From: Macrothele yani | Taxonomy: Eukaryota > Arthropoda > Arachnida > Araneae > Macrothelidae | Assembly (NCBI GenBank): GCA_039090855.1 | Contig: CM076990.1 | Span: 198,281,232 to 198,345,231, forward strand | Length of the DNA: 64,000 bases | Direction: 5' to 3' | Shown here: piece by piece, positions 46,537 to 58,092 of the stretch | Position numbering within the stretch: position 1 is the first letter of the stretch | How the letters are laid out: the number at the start of each line of letters is the position of its first letter | The notes under the pieces: model-generated | What the model saw: the letters and a program-made list of their open reading frames with translations, nothing else | Told to the model about the DNA's origin: nothing | Databases searched by the model: none | Program-made: the position numbers and the translations under genes

Positions 46537-48352
46537 CAGTCCTTGTGAAACTGCTGAAATTTCTACTAGCCAATGTGGCCAGTGGAATAAAAATTTTTAC
46601 TGGCCATACGAAGTTAAAAAAATAATAATTCAGTAACTTTTCTGCTTATGTTTCTATGAAATTTAAATGGGTGCATGTTTTTGTTTTGTTTTTTCTAATG
46701 AGAGACACCTCCCCATTAACTTCATAAAAACATATGCAGAGCAGTTGCTGCATAGGGTCATTAGATTGACTGCAAATATTGCATATGCTTTTGCTCCAAA
46801 AATGATTGATTTTTTGATAATTTATGTTCAGTGCTGTAATATCATTACTTTTACTATCTTAATTTACACATACATAGTTTATTTTTGAGAGGCCATTGAA
46901 TTTAGATGTCTGATTTCTTTTAATAATATTTAAAACAAAGGGACAAAAGCTAGGATATATATACATAAAGTGGCACTAATAATGTTGATACAGTTTACCA
47001 CTGATATGTACTGTGTCTGATCTTCCCATCAAAGGTGTCTGCCCACCACAATTGAATAGCATTTTGAGGATCAAAATCTTCAATTGAAGTTCCATTGCAT
47101 CTAATCATCATTAAGTCGTTTAAAGTGTCACTATTCAGACATGCCCAATTACTGGTTTTTATGAGGTTCATTGCTGATGCTCCACGTCAATGGGCTTGTG
47201 CATCGCTGCCGCCAAAGTGCTTGCGCGCTGCACCGCAGCAATTTTCTTTTGCTCCCGATACTTTCTCATGTGTTCTGCCGCGGACATTGCAGTGTTTATC
47301 GAAAGCTGACGAGTTGCTCTTCTGCTACGTTTGATGTAGTTCTGCTTGGCTTTTCAACGAGTATATGCTGACTTTGTGAAATTTTAAAAATTTTTCTACT
47401 GCGATCTTAAGTTTCACAAGTCACAACCAACACTGTATTTGATTTCATTTCTAATGTTTTCAATTGACAGATCTTGACGTCAGCTTTCGTTTGAGACCAA
47501 TTTCGACGTCGTAGCGCTTTGCAGTGCCGAGTTATACTGATTAGAAGTTTCCGCGGCACAGCACAAAGCCCCGCCCCGCTTTTCGCTGCACGGCAACTCA
47601 AGGTCACTAACAAGTCTTTGTTCCCTTAGCTATCAAATGACACTAGGTTGGTTTGGTTCGTGTTGATAATATAGAAATAATTAGACCAAACTCGATGCCC
47701 ATTTCTTCGTAACGCTCAACTTTCCGTACTGGCCACCTAGTACTGGTCTGATTTTAAAGACATATTCACATTAAAAAAAAAAACCTGCCACATACTTCCT
47801 ATTGTTCCTAAGCTGTGGTGAATTTCCGAGATCCAATGCATGGAACACGCGGCCTCTTAATAGCATCGTCGACGCACTGAGGCTCGATAAAAAACCTGTT
47901 TAAACATCGTGATGAGACTCCGGACGGGATCGCTCACGAAGCTACGATGTCCACGATTACTCAGACACTGCAAAAAATTACATCGGAGACGTGCGCGTGC
48001 TTGAGGATCAGCCAATGTTCACGTGTCTCAGACTGGGAAAACCGGTTTGAACAACAGTGCTTGGTGGCACACAATGGCGGTTACATCGCGAGCATTTACA
48101 TCACGGTGGTGATGAATCGTAGTTTCGTCAGTCGAAACACCATAACATTGATGTTAAATTCACACCTGTTTTTCACAATGTATCGATACATTACCGAGTC
48201 CTGGGTGGGGGGGGGGGAGTTGGACAAAATAGTTGCTCACTTGGGGGAAAAATCAACTCGTCATCATTGGCTACTATACTAAAAAATTTACTAGCCACTA
48301 TGAAATATCTGGTCGCCATTTGGCGACTGGCGACCGACATTCGTGAGGCCTG
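46537..48352. mobile_element. hAT-like transposon G (non-autonomous)
   Basis: The ends CAGTCCTTGTGAA and the complement of CAGGCCTCACGAA are inverted. The 8-bp flanks GTGAGTGC (46529-46536) and GTAAGGGC (48353-48360) match at 6 of 8. Subterminal GTGGCCAGTGG and CGCCATTTGGCGACTGGCG motifs are shared in style with hAT C and F. No transposase frame was recognised within it. Confidence 0.6.
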
Positions 48353-48360
48353 GTAAGGGC

Positions 48361-48924
48361 TAAGCTAAGATTAGATTTTAAAATTAATTAAAATTATGAA
48401 AGAATATGTTGTGGTGCAACCTCAATCAGTTAATATATGAAATAATTGTTCCCAACATTGGAACAGAATTTCGTAATTTTTCTATACATGGTTACTAAAT
48501 TTTTTAAAGATAAATAATGAATCCTGGCAAAATTCAAGTAATGTGGGATTTTCTGGTACTGTGGCTACGCTTTGTTGTGGTCTGTAATTTTTTTGCATTA
48601 CTGCATAAAGGAATTTGAAAGTTTTCTGGAGAGTTAGTCACATGGGTAAAGTTAGTTCTAACTTCTGTAAGCCATAAATTAATGAGTATCTCTGAATTCT
48701 GTGTCCATTGATCTGTTTTGTTTAATTCAGTTAATGTACAGCTATTTTATTATAGAATTTCTGTATTACATTTTATACACATCACCCTTGGTCTCGTCGG
48801 TTAATGCAGGTAATTGGTACTCTATTGTGTTTTTTTATTAGAATGTAATGTTTTATTTGTGACTGTAGTATTAAAAAAAAAGTGTTTTTTCTTTTTATCA
48901 TTTCTGTTATTCTATTATTTTCAG
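48361..48924. other. Intron-like sequence before candidate exon 2
   Basis: No mobile-element ends are recognised. The last 60 bases form a pyrimidine-rich tract ending TTATTTTCAG. Confidence 0.45.
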
Positions 48925-48972
48925 GTATCAAGTTGGCCCCCAAAATCTGATCCTCTCCTTAGGAATTTAGAA
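48925..48972 (+). CDS. Candidate 48-nt exon 2 of the host gene
   Basis: A long pyrimidine-rich tract ends in TTTTCAG, and the exon closes at GAA/GTAAGT. The 16 codons read VSSWPPKSDPLLRNLE with no stop, starting and ending in phase 0. Phase matches exon 1 (19226-19300) and exon 3 (59824-59878). The peptide would lie just after the signal peptide. It is unrelated to any transposon in the window, and its surroundings lack transposon coding. It is too short to identify a family by itself. Confidence 0.5.
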
Positions 48973-48978
48973 GTAAGT

Positions 48979-49271
48979 TTGACTGCCCCATTATGATACA
49001 TACATACACATCACTAAACTGTTCTATGAGAATCGGAGATCAGCTCCTCAAAGAAAGCTTTTCCATAATTAATGTAGTATTATTAATGTAGTGCAATACC
49101 CTACTAATGTAGAATTTATTTCTGTGAGCTAGTGAGTTTCTATATCTACAAGACATAATACAGATATCATTCAAAATTATAGTGTGCCAAAACTTTCAGT
49201 GTATACATGCTATTTTTAGGCCATTGTTTTTAAAGTAATTCTCTGTCTTTAGCATCAGTGTGAGAAATTAG
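48979..49271. other. Intron-like sequence after candidate exon 2
   Basis: Nothing recognised apart from a short TATTAATGTAGT direct repeat near 49078-49105. Confidence 0.45.
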
Positions 49272-49561
49272 ATGGTGTGTGCAAGGCTTTTTTTCAGCCA
49301 GTATGCACTGGTACACATACCGGTAAACTTTTTCAAGGAAGGCGTTATTAAAAATTCTGAAAATTCAGCAAGACTAGCTCTGAACAGCAGAAAGTTAGCA
49401 CAGCACGCAATCCCATGCCAATTGAGTCAGTCACTGTGTCATATGGCTATGGCAAGATGTAAATCTCTGCATCATGGTGTCCTATTATTGGTCCTTCAGA
49501 AAGCCTGCCCATATTATCAGAACTCAGTATTGAGTTGCAAACATGTGACATCACTCTTTAC

Positions 49562-51416
49562 CAGGGTATGAAACTAAAAAAATTTGCCATGTGCTAAATG
49601 GCCCGTGCAGCTAAATATTTAGGAGCCATTCACAATTTTTTAGGAGCCAAAAATTAATTTTTTTACCTACACAATTGAACAATTGAAGAGTAACTAAAAT
49701 TATGGACGACGATTTCGCCCAGCATGAACTTCTCAGCAAGTACCACAGCCATATTTGTCTTTTGTTGACTGCAGCTAAGCAGCATCCAGTGCTTAAATTT
49801 TCATTTTGTTGATATCTTTGTTACCCTTCCCATTTCTTTATTGTTTTTTTTTTTTTCTTTCTTTTATGCCCTTGGGTGACAATTTTATCCATCATGCTGA
49901 AAAACTTTCAGTCTGTGAGGACCATGAATGAATGATAGCTTTCACTAGTTTTGATAAGATAAAGTGTAACTTTGAGGATATTAATTCTTACAGACTTTTC
50001 AGCTTCGTCACTTTCGTTTCCGGAAATCCCCCCCCCCCCCCCCACCCTTATCAAGATGTAATGCAAACCTTTTTTGGGGGAATATTTTAGAACACAGGAC
50101 ACATGTTTGGAACATCGTTGTAAAAAAAAATTACAGTTAAGGGAGAAATGTTTGCTACGTCTGATTTCCGTTTTCGAACATTTCCCCCTCCATTTTCAAG
50201 GTGAAATACAAATATTTATGAAATAAAAGGATATTTAACAACAATTCTAGGCAGAGGAAACATCGCGATAAACATAAAATTGCGATTATGGGGAAAAATC
50301 TTCAATGTGTCACAGTCTCTAACTTCCGTTTTTGAAAGTTTTGAAAGACAAAATTTCTGTTTTCAAAAGTTTCAGGTGGAAAGCATCCTTCACCAATACC
50401 AACTGCCCCAAAATTTCTTTTTCAGTTATGCATTGATCTCGAGAATAACGCAAATTAAGACAGAAAAGGAGAAATTCTAGAAGCTGTGGCACTCTCATGC
50501 CTGAAGGAAGATTACAGGAGAATTTTTGCACTGTCAAATTTCCGTTTTTGGAAATTTTTCCTCCAGTTTCAAACTGAAATTCAAATATTTATGGAATAAA
50601 ATGATATATAACAACAATACTGGGCAGAGGCAACATCGCAGGAAAACAAAATTATGATTACGGAATTTTTTTTAATTTCGTTTACTTCCGTTTTTGAAAG
50701 ACGAAATACTGTCCTGATGCGTATCTTTGCATGTTGGTAAAACTCTTCGTAGTGTATTTTACGCATTTCTCGATGCATATTTTTACGCGTCGGTAAAATT
50801 TAGATGCGTAAACACACTTTTCGATGTGTACTAGACGCATAATTACGCATTTTCATTTTGGCGAACTCTGGTTAGTGCAACATGCTAAAAAATGATGCGC
50901 CATAAGCCCATAAGCCAAAAAAAAAAAAAAAGTACAACTGATGTGTAAAGCGATGAACAAATAATCATACAATTCTTCAGTTGCAATTACGGAATTTGAG
51001 GCAAGTCGTGCTCTGCTTCAGGTTGAAAGGGGTGGAGGGGTGCTCGCAAAGGTCCATTGATCACTGTGGGAGGATCCTGCTCATTGTTCAAGGTCGCTTC
51101 TTTAACTTGCTTGTGTGATGATAATGCGGGCGAGAAGGGGGAAATCAGCAACATGAGCGCGCGATTGATACACAGTTTTACGTGTTAAGTGCATCTTGAA
51201 GATGAATTAAGAAACTAAGCGAGGGAAAGGGAATAATTCTTGCAAACCACTAAAGAATCACAAACAAAAATAGTCATTCAGATAAAAAAGAATCATCATA
51301 AAATGCAGTAGAAAATACATGTAGTCGCAATTTGGCCCCTGATGTCAAATCGCTGGTCGCCAAATGCAAAAATGCAGTCGCATTTTGCTCATGGCCCCTG
51401 TTAATTTTGAACCCTG
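49562..51416. mobile_element. hAT transposon D (non-autonomous), nested
   Basis: The ends CAGGGTATGAAACTAA and the complement of CAGGGTTCAAAATTAA are inverted. Perfect 8-bp duplicates CTCTTTAC flank it (49554-49561 and 51417-51424). It interrupts the older hAT-like gene. The interior carries the satellite-like module and no transposase. Confidence 0.93.
50110..50740 (+). repeat. Satellite-like repeat module, locus 3 (inside hAT D)
   Basis: Three diverged units show TTTCCGTTTT, a CCTCCA-TTT motif, a GCTGAAAT-type motif, ATTTATGGAATAAAATGATA (third unit), AACAACAAT and GGGCAGAGGCAACATCGC. The landmark order equals that at 1500-2010 and, inverted, at 11340-11950. Confidence 0.6.
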
Positions 51417-52289
51417 CTCTTTACACTGCTCACCAAAAAATTTCGAGCCAAATTCAAGTGTTTGGAGACAGCAGATATAATTGTGGACCGCACTATCACG
51501 AAGCTCTAGGAGTAGCTGAAATTTTTACCTTTAAAGGAGTCGCACTGAAGAAGAAAGAGACGAACCGACCAGCTAGAGTAAATCACTATCTTGACCCTAC
51601 AAAGTTTTATGATAGCGTAAAACAATGGATGAAAAACCATCTTTTGTCAAACAATGACACACAAATACTCGAATGGACGAAAGTCTTAGATCCTTATAAT
51701 GTTGGCCACACAGCATCGAGGAAAATGTAACATTCGGCGAGATGGAAGTAGAGAGTTTATGTAATCAACTTGGACTTCCAGAAAGATAGATCCTAAGGAG
51801 TTACAGCGACTACTTAGTCAACTAGCAATTACCACCTGTCCTCTTGCTGCTTATAAACATAATAAACAGCATACCAATTTCTACCAGCAAGTGTGAACGG
51901 GGTTTCTCGCAATGAGTTTGATTGTAATACAAACAAGGGCATCAATACATCTGAAGACTGTAAGTTAACTGATGTTCATTAAGCTGGTCCATCCTCACCT
52001 ACGTGTGTTTCGACCTTTACCTTACGTAAATTTCTGGTCCCTGAAAAGAAGACATCTAGCAATATGACACCAAGAGCAAGGCACGGACATGTGAAAGTGG
52101 CAGTAACCATGCATTGATGCCTTTTTGGAATCTGCTTTGACATAAGGTGCTCATATTTGTTATACATACAGACATACGTACATATCACTAAGATGTTCTC
52201 TGAGATTCAGAGGTTAGCTCCACAAAGAAATACAAACTACCAGATAATTTTTACTTACTGTTGCTGTATCTAACTTCTAGAGCTTGTGT

Positions 52290-52450
52290 ACTGGTGAGTG
52301 GTGTTTTATCAAAATGGTTTTCTATTAGTGCTGGAGTCAGACAAGGTTGTGTAATGTCACCATGACTGTTTAATATATTTATGGATGTGTGCATGCGTGA
52401 TGCCAAAATAGATAATTCTGGTTTATGTCTTGGTGATATCCATGGTATTT
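52290..52450 (+). pseudogene. LINE reverse-transcriptase fragment
   Basis: A frame reads SISAGVRQGCVMSP, stop, LFNIFMDVCMRDAKI. This is the RT box with the conserved GVRQGC--SP--FN motif of non-LTR retrotransposons. It differs from the RTE copies in this window (GVRQGDTISPKLFN), so it belongs to another LINE family. It is truncated on both sides and passes into a TTA repeat near 52455. Confidence 0.75.
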
Positions 52451-52454
52451 GTTA

Positions 52455-53660
52455 TTATTATTATTATTATTAAATAATTGAAATTTATTATTATTGTTGT
52501 TTACATTGTGCTGGTGAAAAAAAAATGGAGCTGCATAAGAGGATGGGACTTTATTTAAAAAAAAAAAAACACTAGGTGTATATGTGTTATGGCTGGATTG
52601 ATGTGTAGGATGTAGATTGTAAATAAATCCCAAAATTTTATAAAGTGTTTTCATGTTTGTAAGACTAATAATTTTTTGAAAAAAATATTGTTTTTGAAGT
52701 TTCTTTCCTCTTTGGGTTATTTAAAGTTTGAACAGCTAGCTAACTGTAGTGTCCTTTCACGTCAGTTCAACCAGGCCATGACACCCATGTTTTCAGTTTT
52801 TGATTAAACTTAGTATACTCAATCCCTCCATGATGGTAAGTAACCATATGAATTTTTTTCCATGTAGCTTTCCTGGTTTCAATTTTGCAGCCCTTCAAAC
52901 TTTCAGTGAATTCTTGTTTTTTACTGTTTCCGATACCTTCTGTACAAGCTGCACTTCCTTACAAAAGAAATTCCATCTCACTCGCAAATCATTCAATCTC
53001 TGAAATTTTACACCCTTGTCAATGAAAACCTGAGGATTTAAAAATATATATATATATGAACACTCTAAATGTCTCTTTTAGTCCACTAAAAAGTTAATAA
53101 AATTCTTAGCCTTAATTTTTTCTGCAGAAAATTTAAGTTACTAAAAACTGAATTATCAGTGAGAGTTGAAAGGTATAACCCTAACATATATATATTTTTT
53201 AAATGAGCCTAGGGGTATATTCTATCATACCCAGGAATAAAATTGATGGCTTTTTCATTCTTTCTGCAAATATTATATACTATTTTCTACCATTTTGAGA
53301 AAATGGCTGCCGGATGACTGACCCCAAAACCTGAGATTCCTATTCAAAATAACTACTGGCGCAAATTTGTACAGCTTAAAATTTTACATATTTTTGATTC
53401 TTAAGATTTTTTCATAGAGAGCACCATTTTTTTGTTATTTGTCATTAAACAGTGGGAAGTTTGCATTGTTTAATGAAACACAAAAAATTAACAGTTTGGA
53501 TTGTTTTCTTCATTAATTTATGCTTTGCTACTGTTGTATAAGTTAAGATAAAAATCTATATTTCTGATATTTTAACAGTGTCTAAGGTCCCAGAAAGGAA
53601 TAATAATTTCAGTTACTAGAATAATATATCATTCATATTGTATTGTTTACTAGTCATACA
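52455..53660. other. Unassigned AT-rich stretch
   Basis: TTA microsatellite near 52455-52475, poly-A near 52560 and TATATA runs. Nothing else recognised. Confidence 0.5.
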
Positions 53661-53673
53661 TGTGTGTGTGTGT

Positions 53674-53784
53674 GAATGAATCATACATAATTAACACACT
53701 GTTGACTCGTGAATGAATCATCCATAATTAACACTCTGTTGACTCGTGAATGAATCATCCATAATTAACACTCTGTTGACTCGT
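53674..53784 (+). repeat. 37-bp minisatellite, three units
   Basis: Three units of GAATGAATCATCCATAATTA followed by ACACTCTGTTGACTCGT, the first slightly diverged, come after a GT run at 53661-53674. Confidence 0.9.
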
Positions 53785-54585
53785 GTGTGAGTCAACTCCA
53801 ATCCACTCGCAGGACACAACATGCAGTAGCTTGATGGCCCCTCAGTCTGTCTGCTTCAGCTGTTCCTAGGTGGAACACTATATTGTGCTGTCTGCACTTC
53901 AATCCTTGTCAGTGTGCAATTTAGTAATTTACAGTGATGTTATAAGTGTGCATAGCTGAAGCACAATAGTGTCCAAATATTAGTGCATTTGTTTGTTACA
54001 AAGAAAATGAAAGATATTAAGTGTAGTGTTTGGCAATTATCTTTGACAGTGTCTCAGATGTACGTATGTCTCAAAGAAAGGTATTGAAAATATAGCAGGC
54101 CTCACTGAAGATAATATAATTCTTTTGAATTTTAGAACAGAAGCCACGGAAGACTTGCAGACCATTTGTCTACACCATAAAAGTTTATTTTTGAAAAAGT
54201 TTTATTTTCTTCAAAAAAATATGTTGTTATCCCCTCAGAAAGCACGAGAGATGTGTGAGAAAGTCACTATGTGTAGTGACAGTATAGCAATGTTAATATC
54301 TATTAATGAAAGAATTTAAAGAGAAACTAGGCAAAAGCTATGTTCTCAATGTAGAGGTATTTTATTTAAAAATGACATTGGGAGTGCTGATGAAAGTGCC
54401 AATAGTTCCATACATAACATAAATGCTAATTAACAGTCGTAAGAGAAGCAGTAAAATGTCAACGAACCTGAAATATAACATTTTTTCATAGTTCATAAAA
54501 TAATGGTAATTCAGTATATAAACATAACTTAAAGCACAGCGCGAACTTTAAAAAATTAAAAATGCTATCATTAATTGCTCCAAAA
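53785..54585. other. Unassigned stretch
   Basis: One 64-codon ORF near 54125-54319 has no recognisable domain. Nothing else recognised. Confidence 0.5.
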
Positions 54586-54631
54586 CCTGAGTTCTGCTCC
54601 AAAATGCAAATTTCCTTGCTCCAAAACCTGC

Positions 54632-54856
54632 CACATAGCACCGTGGATTGTTGGCCACCGTGGTGTAAATGTAACGCACTCTGCTAGATATCGAGAGTTC
54701 TGTGGTTCAATTCCACATCGGTGGCTGAAAAACAATTTTTTGGTTGCTGTGTGTTTCTGAAACGTGGTAGGAGCGATGTATTTATTTATTTACTGTCGCC
54801 ATGTATTTGGAGGATTTTCACCTTGGATCTCGCCCTTTGGATTTAACTGCTATAAT
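54632..54856 (+). mobile_element. SINE1 copy A (tRNA-like head)
   Basis: A possible A box (TGGTGTAAATG) and B box (GGTTCAATTCC) lie within a tRNA-like head starting CACATAGCACCGTGG. The tail runs through a GGATTTAACTGCTATAAT end, where LINE copy 4 has inserted. There is no poly(A). Confidence 0.65.
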
Positions 54857-57800
54857 CATCATCATCATCATTGTCAACCATTATCAATCCACTGCTGGAC
54901 GAAGGTCTCCCCAAGTTTCCTCCACAACGGTCTGTCTTGTGCCAGTCTCCTCCATGTCACCCCTGCATACTTTCGAATTTCATCCACCCATCTCCCATGT
55001 GGTCTTCTTCTGGGTCTTTTCCTGTCCCTTGGAATCCAATCTAAAATTTCGGCTGTCCATCGATGATCTGTCCTTCTGGCAGTATGTCCAGCCCATTGCC
55101 ATTTCAGGGATTTAACTCTGATCATGATGTCTTCCACTCTTGTCATTTTTCGGATCCACGAGTTCCTCTTCTTATCTCTCCTGGTTACACCAAGTATGCA
55201 CCTCTCCATGCTGCTTTGAGTTGTCTGCAGCCTTTGTATGTCTCTTTTAGTTAAGGTCCACGTCTCTGCACCATACGTAAGCACTGGAAGGATGCATTGA
55301 TCAAACACTTTTCTTTTAAGACATAATGGCATATTGCTCTGGAAAATTATGCTGTTTCTTCCAAAAGCTCTCCAGGCAAGTTTTGTACGCCGATTAATTT
55401 CTTCATCAATGTGATTCTCACTTGATATCTGCTGTCCAAGATAAACGTACGTGTCTGTTATCTCCAGCTTTTCTCCATCAATCGATAAATCTTCATTTCT
55501 TGTAAAAGCATTGATCATCACTTTTGTCTTCTGAAAGTTAATTTTTAATCCCACTTCTTTACTCTTGTCAGCAAGTTCCTGGATCATACTCTGCAGCTCT
55601 GATGGGGTAGTTGCAAAAATGACTACGTCATCAGCAAAACGAAGGTGGGTTAGATAATCTCCATTAATCTTTATCCCTTTGTTTTCCCAGTTCAGTGATT
55701 GAAAGACATTTTCCAATGTGGCATTAAAGAGCTTCGGAGATATGGTGTCACCTTGTCTCACTCCCTTTCCAATTTTTATGTGTGTTGTATTTTCAAACAG
55801 CCGAATCTTTGCACTTGCATTTTCATAGATGTTATTAATAATATTAATGTATGCATCTTCAATACCTCAGGATTTCAGAGCCATTGCAACTGCTGATGGT
55901 TTCACCGAATCGAAGGCTTTTTCATAATCTATAAATGCTATGCACAATGGAAGTTCATATTCCCTAGCTCTTTCAGTTAGTTCTCTCAGCACGTGAATAT
56001 GATCTATTGTGCTGTAGCCACTCCTGAATCCAGCTTGTTCTCTCGATTGAGCCATGTCCAGTGTTACCTTCAAGCGGTGTGAAAGAACTTTAGTGAAGAT
56101 TTTATAAACTACTGATAGGAGGCTGATAGGTCTGTAGTTTCCGAGATCCTCAATGTCACCTTTCTTATGTAGCAGGATCATTGTAGCGGTGTTCCAATCC
56201 TCAGGAATCTTTCCTTCATTAAGGCATCGAGTGAAAATTTGGGCGAGTACTGTTTTGATTTCTCCACTTGCTTCTCGTATGATGTCTACAGTAATTCCAT
56301 CTTCTCCTGGAGCTTTTCCCCGCTTCATGTTCTTGATTGCATGTGCAACGTCTGATGGAAGGACTGCAGGAACTCTGGTACTGGTATCTTTCATGATGTC
56401 TGGAGTGCATGTATCATCCCTTTCATATAATTTGGAGTAGAAATCTTTCACTCTTGTCAAAATTTCGCCTCTATTTCTTGTTACAGAACCATCTTCTTTT
56501 CTCAGTGCCATAATCTGTTTTCTTCCCTTACTGAGATGTCCCTTTGCTATCTTTAGGCTTTGGTTGTTTTCAATTGCTCTCCTCACTAGTTCACAGTTGA
56601 ATTTTCTTACGTCTTCAGTGATACTTTTTCTTACTGTCTTGCATAGCTCTATATATTCCACTTTGGAAGTCACATCTTCTTTAGTTGTCCTCATCTCTCT
56701 TCTTTTTTGCATCAACATTCTCGTTTTTCCTGATAATTTATTTACATGCAACTTGTTCTTAGACCCAGCTAATTTTGTTGCTGTTTCCATAAGAGCTTTG
56801 GTTACTTTTCTGTTAACTTCAGAGATGTCCACTTCTTCCGATGTTAGGCCTTCTAAAGCAGAGAACCTGTTCTTCAGTTCCAACTTGAAGGTATTATGGT
56901 GTTTTTTAAGGTTGGTTATGTCAATAGATTTTGTTTGTCTTATGAGCTTGCCACGTTCAAGTTTAGTGCTGAGGTGCATCTTACATCTCACCAATCTATG
57001 GTCACTACCTGTGTTGAACTTGTTTAGCACACTGCAGTCTTCTATGAAGAATTTTTTGTTACACATAATAAAATCAATTTCACTTGTCGTCCCATTTGGA
57101 TGTTTCCATGTCTATTTCCTGTGTGGCTTTTTCTTGAAGAAGGAGTTCAAGATGAAAAACCCTTCTGCCTCTGCAAACTCAACGAGAGTATTTCCACGCT
57201 GGTTTCTGTTGCCGTGACCGAATTTACCTACTAAAGTTTCATTCTGTTGCCGTTGCCCTATTTTTGCATTGAAATCTCCCATAATTATTTTCAAGTGCTG
57301 CTTACCTTTATTATTTAGATGACAAATTTCCTCATAAAATTCTTCAATTTCTTCTTCAGGATGACTTGTGGTGGGTGCATAAGTTTGAATAATCTGAGCC
57401 TGGTATCTTCTCGATAGTTGGATAACGAGTCGTGCAGCTCTGTCAGAGGAACTTTCAACTTCTACAACTTTATCCTTCAGTTTCTTGTTTATTATAAATC
57501 CAACACCACTAGTTCTGCCAGTATCTGTCCCACGATAGTAGAAGAGATGTCCACTTTTTAGTTCGATGAGATCTTCTCCTTTTCTCCTTACCTCACTTAG
57601 CCCCACGATGTCCCACTTGATCCTTTGTAGTTCCTCTTCCAATTCAAGAAGCCTTGAATCAGAAGATAGGGAGCGTCCGTTATAGGTAGCCAAGGTCAGC
57701 ATCAGATGGCAGCCTAGTCCGGTCCTCCGGGGATTCTTAGCACCCTCTGCCTTCATGTCGCACTGGCCGCTGCCTTGGCCAGGTACATTCCAGCTGCCGG

Positions 57801-58040
57801 AGACTGAGGGCCAAGATTTAAGTTGTAGAGTCATTTTGGAGGGGTTTGGCCATAACTCACCACGCTGGCCAAGCGGGTTGGTGAGTGTGGGATAGAATTT
57901 CCTCTAATCCCGATGGTATAGTTATACCGCTATTGGCGGTCGTCAGAGCCCCTTTAGTGGGAACAGGATGCACCACGAGAAGGCGGGGTTGACATTTGTC
58001 AAGGAGAGGCTGTGATGTTACGCATCACCTGACCTTACAT
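54857..58040 (-). mobile_element. RTE-type LINE, copy 4 (full length)
   Basis: The 3.18-kb element lies on the minus strand; the 5' end is at 58040 and the 3' end is an (ATG)n run at 54857. The target duplicate ACTGCTATAAT is at 54846-54856 and 58059-58069. Eighteen extra bases (58041-58058) lie between the 5' end and the duplicate and are an inverted copy of the flank. It inserted into the tail of SINE1 copy A. Confidence 0.93.
54874..57834 (-). pseudogene. RTE LINE polyprotein, copy 4: two nonsense codons, no frameshift
   Basis: The frame starts at 57834 (MTLQLKSW) and ends at 54874. It is 2961 nt, 986 residues plus stop. Only two interruptions are seen: TAG for Trp near 57112 and TGA for Cys near 55868. 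Endonuclease boxes (TYNGRSL, LSEVRRKGEDL, GDFNAKIG, GSDHRLVRC) and RT boxes (NYRPISLL, IDYEKAFDSV, GVRQGDTISP with a Met-initiated subframe, FADDVVIFA) are complete. The C-terminal domain ends WRKLGETFVQQWIDNG. It is the copy from which the family protein can be read most directly. Confidence 0.95.
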
Positions 58041-58092
58041 CTGGTGGGCATTATATATACTGCTATAATACAGTATATATAATGCCCACCAG
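58041..58092. repeat. Perfect 22-bp inverted repeat at the LINE 4 5' junction
   Basis: CTGGTGGGCATTATATATAC and two more bases (58041-58062) are exactly complementary to 58071-58092, with loop CTATAATA. The right arm is genuine flank, since it recurs as AATGCCCACCAG near 58410. The left arm is the filler at the insertion. Confidence 0.93.

Larger units (their letters stand above)
49272..52140 (+). pseudogene. Old hAT-like transposase gene, split by hAT D
   Basis: To the left of the nested element the frame ends SVLSCKHVTSLFT. To its right, after the insertion, it continues TAHQKISSQIQVF, then CGPHYHEALGVAEIFTFKGV, and later EWTKVLDP. Further on, beyond stops, there are KCERGFSQ and TRASIHLKTVS. 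This order (GPHY, FKGV, CERGFS-MN, dimerisation helices) resembles hAT-derived proteins of the KIAA1586/zinc-finger-MYM-like kind, a comparison from memory of the family. The frame contains many stops and a 1.86-kb insertion. It is a fossil, not a host exon. Confidence 0.6.

Noticed and set aside
53674..53784. CRISPR-like array
   Set aside because: Units are contiguous, without spacers, in a eukaryotic context; it is a minisatellite.
54076..54092. Additional exon between exons 2 and 3
   Set aside because: Splice-like signals exist but the phase does not fit and no protein-like composition is seen.
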